Part shown: positions 24,701 to 37,400 of the stretch, piece after piece | Position numbering within the stretch: the stretch's first letter is position 1 | Layout of the letters: the number at the start of each line of letters is the position of its first letter | Source of the DNA: Siderastrea siderea | Taxonomy: Eukaryota; Cnidaria; Anthozoa; Scleractinia; Rhizangiidae | DNA length: 64,000 bases | NCBI GenBank assembly: GCA_964030785.1 | Contig: OZ034979.1 | Coordinates: forward strand, 40,109,984 to 40,173,983 | Direction of reading: 5' to 3' | Position numbers and translations under genes: made by a program | Notes under the pieces: model-generated | The model's input: the letters and a program-made list of their open reading frames with translations, nothing else | Told to the model about the DNA's origin: nothing | The model's database searches: none

Positions 24701-27700
24701 TGGCCGTAGATAGAATCGTCACTGCTCCCGTGAAGTAAAACGAAAGGCTGTAGTCCTTAGACGCGTCAAAGAGCGATCCCGCGATGGGCGGGCCAAGCGT
24801 TTTAGGGAACGCCATTATGCAGTAAAGCGCGCCTATCGCGCGCGCGACTTTTCGAGGTCCAACGAGGTCACGCGTGATGACAGGTACTAGCATTTCGTAA
24901 CCGCCGTCGAGCACTCCGAATGCGAACGCGTACACGCAAATCCACTCGTACTTAGTGGCCAAGGTTACAATGCAACACGAGATTGCCATTGAGAGAAGGG
25001 TCAGCTGACAGACCTTGAGTCGATTAAATCGAGGAAGATCGCATACAAAGCCAAATACCAGACTGCCTACGAGCACTCCAATGGCTAAGTAACCTGTCAA
25101 AAGGGAGGCTTGAGTTTTGTTTACACCTCTGTCTTCAGCGAAGCGCACCTGAAATAGAGAAGAAAAATAAAGTTACTTAACTTATGTATTTTTCGTTTCC
25201 CTCCCCCCACCCCTACCCCCCCCCCTTTCCCCTTTTCTGGGAGAGGAGAGCCTTTCATCCTTTTCCTGCCATTGTATGTTTTTTGTTTTGCTTTGTTGTT
25301 GTTGTTGTTTTTTTTGTTTTTGTTTTTTGCCAAGGTCTGTCCGCGCCTGATTGCACATTTGTATGAAATTGTCGTTATGGAATTTTTATCTAACCGTTCA
25401 TCTTACCAAGTGAACAAAAGGCACCAAAAACACCAACATAAACGTGCTGAGTGCCGCAACCCAGATGACGTAACCTCTGTTACTAAAAATTCCGCAATCA
25501 CATTTTCTTTGGCATTCAATCTGAGCTATTTCTTTCTCCACGGGCCGAAATGTTAAAGCAGACAAGAACATCAAGCTCTGAAAACCAGCGAGAGTCTGGA
25601 ATGTGACTGCAATGCCATATTTTGAGTAAAGCGCTTCCACCAAAGGACCATATGCGAGGCTCCCAATCGCTGCGCCTGAAAGAGCTATCCCCGAAGCTAG
25701 GGCCAGGCGCCTTTTGAAGTACTTCGTTAGAATCACAAACGAGGGAAATAAACCGAGACTTGCTCCTAGTCCCCAAATGACGCCATAGGTCGCGTATAGA
25801 GGTGGAAGTGTTGTTGCAAAGGAGCTGGCGATGAGTCCTGAAGCCGAGACAAATGAGCCAGCGATCACCACTATTCGGCTTCCATAACGTTCAGCGAGAG
25901 AGGTGCCAACAGCAGCGAACAGATACATCATGCTCGAGGCTAGCGAAAAAATCCAAGCTAGAAAGAAAAAAAAAAACTTTTAAGTCTTCCGAGTCTGTGG
26001 ATAGAACCAGCTGAAACAAAAGCTACAGGGAAGAGCAGTACTTTCATATGGTGTTGTGTATTGTGTTCCGGGGGGGAGGATGGGGGGCTTGACTAATGTT
26101 TGGGTGTAGGGGTGCCGCTGAGGGTTTGAAACCCTGACCCTGTTGAGGGCAAAAAAGGCCTAAAATACCAACCCTTTTGAGGACAACGCTATCCATTTCA
26201 GGTCCCTGTTTAGGACAAATGGCAAAATACACTCTCTCTTGTTTTACACGATTTTAAAGTGTTTTAAAGACGGGCAAACGTCTCCGATCTAGGATTGCTG
26301 AATACTGCATGAGCCATATTGAACAACAACTTCGGAGCCCTGTTTAGGACAGACTCGCATAAAATTATATACCCTGTTCAGGACAGAGAGGCCAAAAACT
26401 ATAACCTGTCCAGGGGCAAGTCCCCGTATAGGCGGGATTGTGTTGTACAAGATGATTTTGTGGAAATCTTAATTTTAGACCGTTCTTGTGCTGTAGAAGG
26501 TGGCTATAACTTTTGAGTTTGGGGTGAAATCCTAAAGTGTGATGACGGACTCAAATGAAAGCTGTTGAGCAATTTTTTCCTGTTGGATTGTTTGTTGTGC
26601 TGCACAAGGTGGTGCTAACCTGTCTGTGAATGAAATCCTTCATGGTGACCATTCAAATAAAGCCAGTGATCAGTACTTTCTGGTGGTTCTGTTTCTGATC
26701 TTATATACCTTATTCGATGGTCTTTCAGATAATACGCGTCGATATTTTACGAGATACATGGTATTTTTCTGTGCCCCGTAAGAGCGAGGAAAAATGCGAT
26801 CAATGAGTATTATTATTGGTAATAAGACTCGATAATAATCCAGTAAGGGATTCATTATTCCACTTCATTATCTCCTTGTTATTAGTCTGTTTCCAAAGCC
26901 GTTTTTGCTTTCGTTTGTATATTTTAAATGTTATCGCGCACTCTCCAGTGAAACGACAACAAAATAATTTCCGAATACACATAGCAACAAAAACCGACGT
27001 AAAGAGGACCAACATATGGAGGCATCTCGTCTGTTGATCAGGTGTACATTACACATCCAATAATAATAATTGATGTTATACAATTCTGAATTATTAAAGG
27101 AAAATAAATTTTTGAGAGTAAAGCGGTCAAAAAGGAGATGCCGTCGAATGACAACTTCCTCACTGACAAACCACTGTGAAGTTGAATATTTAAAAATACA
27201 TGTATTCAACTCTTAGCTTGATTACGTGACCTAGACACCGAAGTAGAATAGAAAAGGTTTCGTATTCTATATACCAACACTCAGCTATTGTTAAATTGCA
27301 ACGTGAAAAATTATATTTTTGTCAAGTCGGCTTTTCCCAGATAAATCATCAGAGTATAATGTGAAATTATTGCCGACATGTATTAAATACAAAAACAGTC
27401 AGAAGTATTGTAAACCATCACGCTGCAGTGTTACCTGTTTCTCCTCTTTGCGTGGAATACTCGCTCAGTAGCGCTGAGTACAGTACTCCCGCGGAGTTCT
27501 GTTGTCCGACGGTTAGGAAATTCACCGTGAGAGCTCCCAAGCAGACAACCCATCCCCATCCTCCATCTGAAGTTAGCTTGTTTTGATCCTGGCTCTCATC
27601 TTCACGTTTCTTGTCCTCTTTTGTCGAAAGATCTTCGCTCCTGTCCTTTGCTCTAATATCCCCCATTAGGCTGGACAAGTGTTGTTGCTGTTCTTCTGAG

Positions 27701-30700
27701 GACAAAAGAGGTTTGTGTGACTGTCTGTACACCGGCCTGCTTTAATAGCAGCTAAATCCAACTCTCTGCCTTTTAAAGTCACAGGTAAAGTAGTTCCATC
27801 ATTTGAGATCGCGGATGAAATAAAGTGTGACGTTTCAAATCAAAGCTGCGAAGTCACCGGTTGTGCATATGCTGTGCAAGATTGTTCTAGCATTAGAGTC
27901 TGGGATGAAACCTTAGACTTTGCATGATCGATCTAATGAAAGCATCTTAATTTAATCACGAAATCACATTCACTAAAACCACAATGATCCGTACTGAGAG
28001 CCGTGATAAAAGCTTTTGGATCCGTGCACGAAATAGTTAAATATGACCAAATAGAAGCTTTCAATAGAAATGTATATTTGAGTAAAATTGTCCGCGTTTT
28101 TACGTGAACTATATCTGTTTGCGAATTTGCTCTCAACTTATAGCCTGCTACAACATGCGGTTTTTCTGGTCTTGTTTTTGACCCTCTGGTTCTAGATGTT
28201 GGTAGACTTTGACACTAAGTGGTGACCCTGGATTGCGTTTCACATGCCTCAGGTCTTGGATAACTGCCAATCTCTCAAACAAGTTCTAACGGTCAATATT
28301 AAAATAAACTTATTCAAGGAAAACTGTCGGTTGACCTCCGCCACTGGCGTGTTACCAGGCATAGGAAGAAGGAGAACCTCAATAAAGTAGTCAGCTTGTG
28401 GTTGTTTTATTTTAAGTGTTCCTTATTGCTCTGTGTTTCCTACCTAGCCTCTAAAAATCTCGATGGTTCTTCTTCGAAGAGGCGAGGATATTATTGTTTG
28501 CGTGTCAAGATTCCCCGAAGTGTAGCAGACTTTGCTCTGAATCACGGAAATGTGATGGGCTCTTGAAACTCTCAGCTGACAGTTATTCAGTTTCCTCAGC
28601 AACCACTGAGGCCCTCTTTGGGTTTTAGGATTATGGATCGTTAGGGGTTTCTATAGAAGGGTTGCGGATTATTGGCTGCTAAATTGTAGTTACGGATTAC
28701 TTCTTCTAGAATGTTATTTTAAGGATATAAAACAAAATTTTATGTTGGAGATATATTTGTTTACGAAATTGTGATACGGATTATTTTCGAAATTTACCCA
28801 AGATAATGATTATTCAGCCTCCCCCCCCCCCACCCCCCCCAACAGGGCCTCACCAGTTAAACCCGTTCGCCCAAAAACTTCACGACTGAACATATTTTTA
28901 CCCATTCAGCCAACTATGAGCGATATACAGTTCAGTGACAACTAATCATTAAGCTATCAACCAACCTGTTCCTAATCTGACTGATGGAGCATTAGGGCCT
29001 GTTCACATGGAGGTGGGGGACCCCGGGGAGGTGAGGTACCCGGCCTACCCGTGGTCAAAAAAAGCTAGCCTTCACATGCAACCCGGGGTACTGGGGTGAG
29101 GTTTAAAATGCGGTTCTTACAGTTCTCAGATTCCTCACTGTTCTTTTCGTTCAAGGGCTTTTCAGGCTGAGTGGTGCTTTTAGGCCCAAATTCATCGAAG
29201 TAATCAATCGCTAAGCATCAGCGTATCTCTGTGTACATCGCCGACAGGGTGTGCTCGAAATCTTTTTCATTAAAAATCGCATGTAACTGTGTTCTTTAAG
29301 ATATTTCTGTAGTTCAGCTTTATTATCGGACTCCGCGCTTAAATTGTCGCTGGCACCGTCAACGTCTTCAGTATTTTCTTCGCTAAAACTGTTTTTCTCG
29401 ACGTTTTGAAGATGAAATAGTCAGAAAAGCTCGCCAGGCTTGCAGTGGTTGGCAGCCATGTTGATAAATGCCCGGATGGACATCACCCGACTTAGGCAGG
29501 TTACCCCACCTTCGGCTTTCACATGGAGAAAACTCACCCCAGCTAAGCGGGTTACCCGGCCCGGCTGACCGGGTAACCCGCCCCGGTGGGGTACCCTACC
29601 TCTCATGTGAACGCGATCAAGAAAAAGAGAGAGATTGTATGGAGAGATTGGTTACCCCACCGAGGCGGCGTAACCGAGGCGGGGCTGGTTATTATGCTGT
29701 GCAAGGTGGTTCTAAGTTTTGAGTCTGTGGATGAAATCCTAAAGGGTGACCATTCAAATGAAAGCTATTGAGCTGTACTTTCCTGTGGTGCTGTTTATTT
29801 GTTGCTGATCATAGTTTGAACTTTTGATTCAGAGTTTCAGAAGTTTTCGATTGTTAGTCGCATCTCTACTGCCATAATACGAAGAAGATATGCAATATAG
29901 AATACAGCAACAAGTGATGAACAAGACGAGTAGAAACGAATGGGGAAAAAACATTCTTGGCTTTGATTGGAGACTTAGAGCGGAGGACGTCTTGGTGGCA
30001 TAAAATAACTTGTGTAATTGGTGTGCAAAACTAATCGAAAAAAAAAGTTAATTAAATTTGAATTCAAAGAACTTTTCAAACCTCTTATAGCAGGTCTCAA
30101 TCGACTAGACTGTGGACAGTCGTTATTTTTTGTCAAGGATGGTAGAGTGCGCTTCAACGCCGTGATTCCTGGATCTTCTTGCTCTCTGTACTATCCTTGA
30201 AGGAAAATGTATGTCAATTGAGCACAAAAAGTAACTCGCTTTTGCTTTAGCATTGCCTCACAACGTTAATACTTATAATAAACTTTATTAATGTGTCAAG
30301 AAACTTTAGCATGTGTGCTAATTGGTGACACAAAGTAATCAAAGTAACTAAAGTAATTAAATACAAAACATAAGTGCGTATCCAATAATATAATAATATA
30401 AGAAAATTGTTAATGATAATATTCTATTGAATTGCTAATAATATTCTGTAAAAATACGCTGTCTAAGATCTACAAAGAAGACAGTCCGATCCACATTCGT
30501 TACTAACTAAAGTTGAGAGATCCTTCTGCCTTATAAGTTTCTTAAAAAGATTCAAGTTTGTTACATTTCTTATTTCTCTAGGTAGGCGGCGCCATAGTGT
30601 CGGTCCAAGATACTTAATAGAGTGCTTTCCATACGCCACCGTATAGAAGCGGGGTATAACAAAATCAGAATTCCTCAGACTGTACTGATTCCTTTTGTTA

Positions 30701-33419
30701 GTTAAAAAGATCCGATATGTATGTAAGGCAAATGCCGTGCTTGATATGTATGTAGGGCAAATGCCGTTCGTTGATCGTTCAAACCTCTCGCGCCTTTTCT
30801 CAACCAATAGAATGAAATTCAGTTGTGACTTGATTGCGCGCGTTTTCCCGCGCAGGTTAAATGCGTTTGCTTGGAGTTTTGTTTGGTTCATAGTGATATT
30901 TTTGTTTGTTGTGCTTGGTCAGCGCCATAACTACGGTTTTGCTAAACTAAAACCATACCAACCTTTGTTCTTTTTGTTTCTCAGAAAAACAAATGCATTG
31001 AGCGGTTGCACTGTCATGAGCCGCGTGGAGTAAGCTGTCTTACCACAGCTACTGAGGGACAGAGAAAGCTGCTGTGTTGTGGATCATTTGACTCGACTGT
31101 CACCATCAGAGACTACAAGGTACCTTGCACCTCTTAAAACGAAGCTCCACTCTTGCATCAGTTTGACGCTAATTTCTTGCAATCACAATCTAAAATCATA
31201 TTTTTTTCTTTTCTGGGGGGAACATGGAATTAATTTGCTTGTGCTTTTCAACTTCTCGCGCGCCACCATTTTGGCTTTTATGACGTCATGTATTGTTCAT
31301 TCATAACACAATCTCGTACCCAGAGTCCTCAGGCTTCTTGGTCAGCGGGTGGTCGCCGTTCTACGCTCTACGCAGGTATCCTGCGGTTAACGGTTCTTAG
31401 TTTTGTTGAGTTTTGTTACTTGAATCGAACAGCCAATCAAAAAAAAAAAAATTTTTTTACCATTACCCCTGAGTCTCTCCCGGTGACTACCTGCTGACCA
31501 AGAGGCCTGAGGACTGTGGGTACGAGATTGGTCATATCACATACACCTTAAAGTAGGAAATTATTAAATTTTCAATCTTGGGTTTTGGATATCTAGCTTG
31601 CACACAGATCATCGCCTAACAACCCTGCGTTTTCCCTTTAAAGAAATAAATGGATGCGACGACGAGAACGAGAACGGGAACGTCACTATTACACAACGAG
31701 AACGTCACTATTACACGGAAATGGTGGTTACTTGAGCTACTTCGTGATTATCCCAACTTGTTCAACTTGTATAGTTCGACCGAATTATTATTTAAAGGAG
31801 CTACGTCACGGATAACGCATCTTGAAAAAATTGGCAAGTTTTTCCAAGTTTGTCACTCGCAATCCATCTTAATCTCCCTCGGTCGTAACCATCCTTCTTT
31901 AGTTTTGGTTTATTACTACTTCTTTGGTGTTTTTCTACCTCAGGAAACTATAATTGTGAGGTTTCCTTGAATGAGAAAATAATTTTGTCAGATCAGAAAA
32001 GGGAATGAAATTACCGTGACATAGTTCCTTTAAGAACTGAATTGGCAGGGACGACGTCCAAGTTGAGAAAGAAGTTGGAGGAAATCATGGTCGTGTGTTC
32101 ACGTTCTCCACAAAACTTTGAATCTGGTCATTGCACGGTTGTTGTTTTGCTAATTAAACCTTTTGATTTATGCCGTTCTCAATGCCGTCGTCGTCGTGCG
32201 TGCTTAAGCTCACTATTATCTCAAGGATTGCTTAATGTGCTTACAACATTTCATGTCCTTTCTTTTCTTTCTTTAACACAGACTGGTCTTCTAATTCGAA
32301 CGTTCAGTGATCATAACATGACAGTTTTATGCTTGCAGGTTTGTTAGTAGCGTCATAAAGTCTCCTTACTGTTTCATATTTTTTGAAAAGACTTGCCTCG
32401 TGTGAAATCTGTGGTTTTTCCTTCTTTTCTTGTATGGTTTTTTAGCCTTCTCAAAAGAGTGTAGAATTCGAACATTTGATTTAAAAAAAACGAACGCGAG
32501 GAAAAAGAAACGTTTGCTTGTCGTCATCACCAGCATCATCATCAATCCTGATCGTCCTGGCTGCGACAAAAGCCCACAGACTTGTGCTTGTGCGAATTTT
32601 TGCCCCGGTGTGAGATAAAGCTTATCGCTATTCTGGGAACGTCCTTATGCTTATTTTTTTGGTTGTTTGTGCTTATTTTACATATGGGAACTTGCCTTTG
32701 TTGATGGTTTAAGGTAAACCTTTTTATAAATTTAATAACTTTTTTACGCCTGACAGTGAACCCCATTGAGTCGCTTTTTATACCCACTGTTGCAGGTCGT
32801 GGATAATATTTTGTACAGTGGATCAGCTGACATGAAAGTGCAGGCCCATAATTTGAACGTAAGTTAACACGAGCATATTGTATAAGGATGCTTTGAATAC
32901 TAAATACGCATGGTTCTTACAAGACGAATTCACACTTGGTTTTGTTTGTTTGGCAGACTGGAGAACTTGTACGAAGCTTCGATGGTCACACAAGGAGTGT
33001 CAGTGGTCTTCAAGTTGTCGGCAGAGTACTAGTGACGTCATGCTTGGACAAGCTTATTCGCTGCTATGATTTAATGGTGGGCAACTTAAGTTTGTGTTAG
33101 TAACTAAGCGTTACAGTGCGTGACCGTTGCCGAAACCAAAGAAGTCAACTTAAAGCAGTTTGCAATCGATTGTCCAAAGCAATTCTCGGTTGGTTTAGGT
33201 CTCTAGTGCTTAGAAGTTAAACCAAACGCAGTCACCGTGATGCGGTTCTAGTCAAGACCCACATGTCACCCTTGCTCACCATAGAGTCTCCAGTAGCTCA
33301 ATGGTAGAGCATCCGACTAGATCACGGAGGGTCGTGGGTTCAAATCCCATCTGGAACTCGGAATTTCTTTTTCCGAGTTTTTCAGTTAATGCGAAATTTA
33401 TCATGCTATAATAATAATA

Positions 33420-33481
<62 letters not shown>

Positions 33482-34371
33482 TGCCTTGTTGCGTTTTTTT
33501 TGCGTCAGTTGTAATCAGGCAAACATATTAGTTTCCTCTTAGCCGGTTTGTTGAGTGCCTCAATCTATTAGACTGCGTCTCAGAGTTGAGAGTCGTGGAA
33601 TCAAAGCCCAAGTAGAGGGTGAAAACATTTTTATACCCACCATTATTCAGAAACTGTTGGTTAAATATTCAGATGTTTTAATATTGTTGCCCTCTAGACA
33701 GGGGAGCTTCTGCAAGTGTACGGAGGTCAAATGGATATGATATTCTCAGTGCTTGTGAGCAATGGAAAGGTGAGTATAGTAGGCTTAAATGGAAGAGTAC
33801 GTATAGCAAATTGAAATGGAAGAGTACGTGAAAGGATAGGAAACTTAACACCGTTTACACAACCGGTGGCTTCAGTGGTGTTACTAAAGCAAGAAGGTCA
33901 CAAATTTGATTCTCGTATTGAAAACTCATGCGCAGCGAGAAGCATTTGATGGACCAGCATCACTCCACATAACAAAGCTATTTTCCACCTTGAAACCCAT
34001 TTGCCAGCTTGTCCATCCGACAACGACTGTTGTCGTCGTGACTTTATTTGTGATGTTGTCGTTGCTGTTACTGTTCCAGTGTTATTTTATTGTCGGTGTT
34101 GTTCTCGATTGCGCAGGTGTGATAGCTGTTTCTGTTGTTGTTGTTGTTGTTGTCGCTTTTTATCACGGTCAACTTGTCGTTGTTTCAATTAAGAAACAAT
34201 AATTAATAAAATAAAGTTTCCAAGCATTGGTATTTAAGTAAGAATAGTTTCATTCGTTATAATATTGTTATTATTCAAGAGCATTTTAGTTTCGTTTTAA
34301 CATTAGGTCAATTAGGAACACGGCTAATTTGAAAACCAATTTGTTGAAATTATCACCGTGTATAAATTAAG

Positions 34372-34463
<92 letters not shown>

Positions 34464-37400
34464 CATCATCATTATCATCATCATCATCATTAGGGAAAAA
34501 CTTAACAGTCACTAGAAAATAGCGCTGATGTGCAATTATATGTGCTTTGACTGATTTTTCCACTTTGTACACTCTTTAGATTTATAGTGGTGGACGCGAT
34601 GGGTCTGTCGTTGCAAGCAAACTGGATTTACGAGTTTATCATCCTTGCAAGGTGAGGACAAGTATTGTGTTGACGGACAGTCCTAGAATTATGTGGCGGC
34701 CAAAAGTCACTACTTACTTGACTTAAACAACAGGTTGGCCTTATGTGGCCGGCAAATAGACTTTGACACTACTGAACTGCTGCTTGTGTAACGCTTGAGG
34801 CCCAACAATTCCACAACTATTTATTATTATCATTAGGGTTATCTCTGATCTATAAATTACTTCCACACATGCTCAATACTTGATTATTCTTAGATAAATT
34901 AAATTGTAAATACTACCTTTTCGTGAATACTATTTAATGTAATTTTATATTTAGCGAATTTTTAGTTAACTTGAACTTTGTTGTAATTTAATCATAGGTG
35001 TCCCCAATTAGTAGGACACTTCGCCGGCTAGTAGACTTTGGCAGGCACTTTTAAAATCTCATTCATGTATCTAAAATGGTTTAAAATCTATGGTTCTGGT
35101 TCTCCCATCTCTCTTCACCTTCCTTCATCTTATATTTTATTCACTCCCCCTTAAGGTTTCCTCTTATTCCTTAAAAAATGTGTATTTCAATCGTCTTACC
35201 TTTTGATTATTCTGTTTTTTTTAGTGGGAGAACTGCAATCTCAACTTTGGTATAGTCTCGCACCTAAAGAATCACATACAAGGTAACCAATGCAAAGTTT
35301 ATCGTCACAGATTTGAGTCTTACTTGCAAAATTAAAGGGTGATAGCCATCATGTAAGTGACAAGTGGCAGCTTCCAGAATTTACGAGGTGTATTTATTAG
35401 TCCATAAGATTAAGAGCGAGTAGACTTGTTTGTGAAAATGTGCCGTAGAATTGGAACGGGTTTTCACTCGTCTTATTTTGAGTGTGTGATCACACGAGAA
35501 TTCACCCAAAGTCAGTTGGTGAGTTTCAAGTGATCCAAGAGGGCCTGCAGATTTTTGAGAGGGTCAATGAAAAGTGAGGGAATTTTATGACGACTTACCG
35601 TAAGATTTGATCTTTTTGTGGACAAGGCAACGTCGATTCAAAATGTAGCTATTAGTTAAGTAATGGTCCTAGTAAGAACTAGGCAACCCAACGGCAAGGA
35701 ATGCAGAAAGGTGTTAATTGTGATATTGTTGAAACGGTCCACCTCATTGGCTAAAACATGAAAATCTACTATCACTTCATCAGGTAGCGCATTTATTTCT
35801 CTCTAGTTTACTTATTGATTCCCTTTTAGTGAAAACTATTCTGAGTTTTAATGCAGCAAAATTTCTATGTGGGAAACATGGAAAATTAGAAGCCTTTCTT
35901 GGCCATTGTTTTGGAGTCTCATGATTGGATAAAATCTTGTAACACAAAAGAAATATCGCTTTAAAATAAAGTTTCAGTACATTTTATTTCAAAAACTTGT
36001 TGTCCATAGGTTGATGTATTCTCAGTAAGAAAATCTAAACAATCTTATGTGGGGAAAGCGAAATGCCACAGAACAATACAGGATTGCCTAGTTCTTACAC
36101 GCATTGTTACTTAATTGATTTTTGTGTTTAAAAGCTTCAAACGATTTATCATGCATGCACCCCTGTAACGTCGGTGGGTTCAAAGGAGTTTTTTCTACAG
36201 TGGAACCCCTGTTAACACGACACCGAGGGGACATAAAAATGTGGCCGTGATCTGATAAAAAGGTTGTTAGACATAAACATGACTCTATGAGCGTTTACTC
36301 AGACCCCAAGAAAATTGGCTGTAGTGGCGAGTTGGTCGCCCGGCAGCCGTTTCGACGATAAACCTTTCGACGTGCTATGGACAGAAGAAACAGAAAAAAT
36401 GAAAAGAAAAAAAAAACACACTGCCCTTAAATGGGTAAAGAATAATGTTGACCTTGCACGGGTCCCGACGTAACAGTACTCGATCAGCTTTTTTCCTAGC
36501 CTGCGTCGCAGGCAGTCTACACCGCCGAGAGTGACACGTTCGGCTGCAACGCAGGTTACTTTCTTCCGTGACTTCCGGTAGCATTGGGCCCGTTTGTTCA
36601 CAAGGCGTTTGATGATAGTTATAGGCCCCTTACATTATGTGTAGAAAGATGGCGTGTCGAAAGAATTTTTGTTTTGCATTTTACAATAAAAGCTGCTGTA
36701 AAGAAGTTATTACTGTAAGCTGAAATGCAGTTAGTTCTTTTTTTTGCAGTGTTTTCCTCTTTTTCTAATCTCCATCTTTAAACGCCTCGTTCTAGAATAT
36801 CACGTGATGGAGCAAGGCACTGTGGAAGCTTGTCATTGGACCCAGTGTGGGCACCAGTTCTCCACGGACGATGACATTGCAGTGAGTGTGGTTTTCGGGC
36901 TATTTGCGTGGTCTTATAGAAGTCCTTAAGAAAGTCAAGATTTGACCATTTCTTAGCGCAGAAAAAATGGACGGTCTCGGCAGCTGACAGATGTTCAGAT
37001 TTCTTGGCTATGAGTTAACTTAACCCATTGAGCTAATTTACACGACAGCCGCAGACAGGAATTCAAATTTCTCAACTGTCAGTTACTGCATTCAACTAAA
37101 ATTTCACAATTTCACCTGACAGTTGTAACTGGGGGTCAGGTACACCCCTGCCACTTCGAACTTTTAAGTGAAACGGAAAATTGTTTGAGATTGCGGTCGT
37201 TCGGGATGTGTAAGTTTGAATATTTTTAGAACCACAAATGAAGGGTGATACAAATCACCGACCTATTGGTGCTCACCTCCAAATGAAGGTTTGTATTTAC
37301 AATGTAATGGCTATCCTTGTCATTCAGACGACATCATAATTGCAGCAGTTTAGGTTCGGAGTAAACCTTAACTCTTTTGCCTACTTTATTCTAATATTTT

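Noticed and set aside
33288..33360. Functional tRNA gene
   Set aside because: A and B boxes are good, but the acceptor arm needs a bulge, the anticodon stem has a mismatch and the sequence runs on into a SINE-like hairpin and AAT tail.
34324..34572. ORF with long Asn and Asp runs
   Set aside because: It is the reverse translation of the (ATT)n/(ATC)n microsatellite in an intron.
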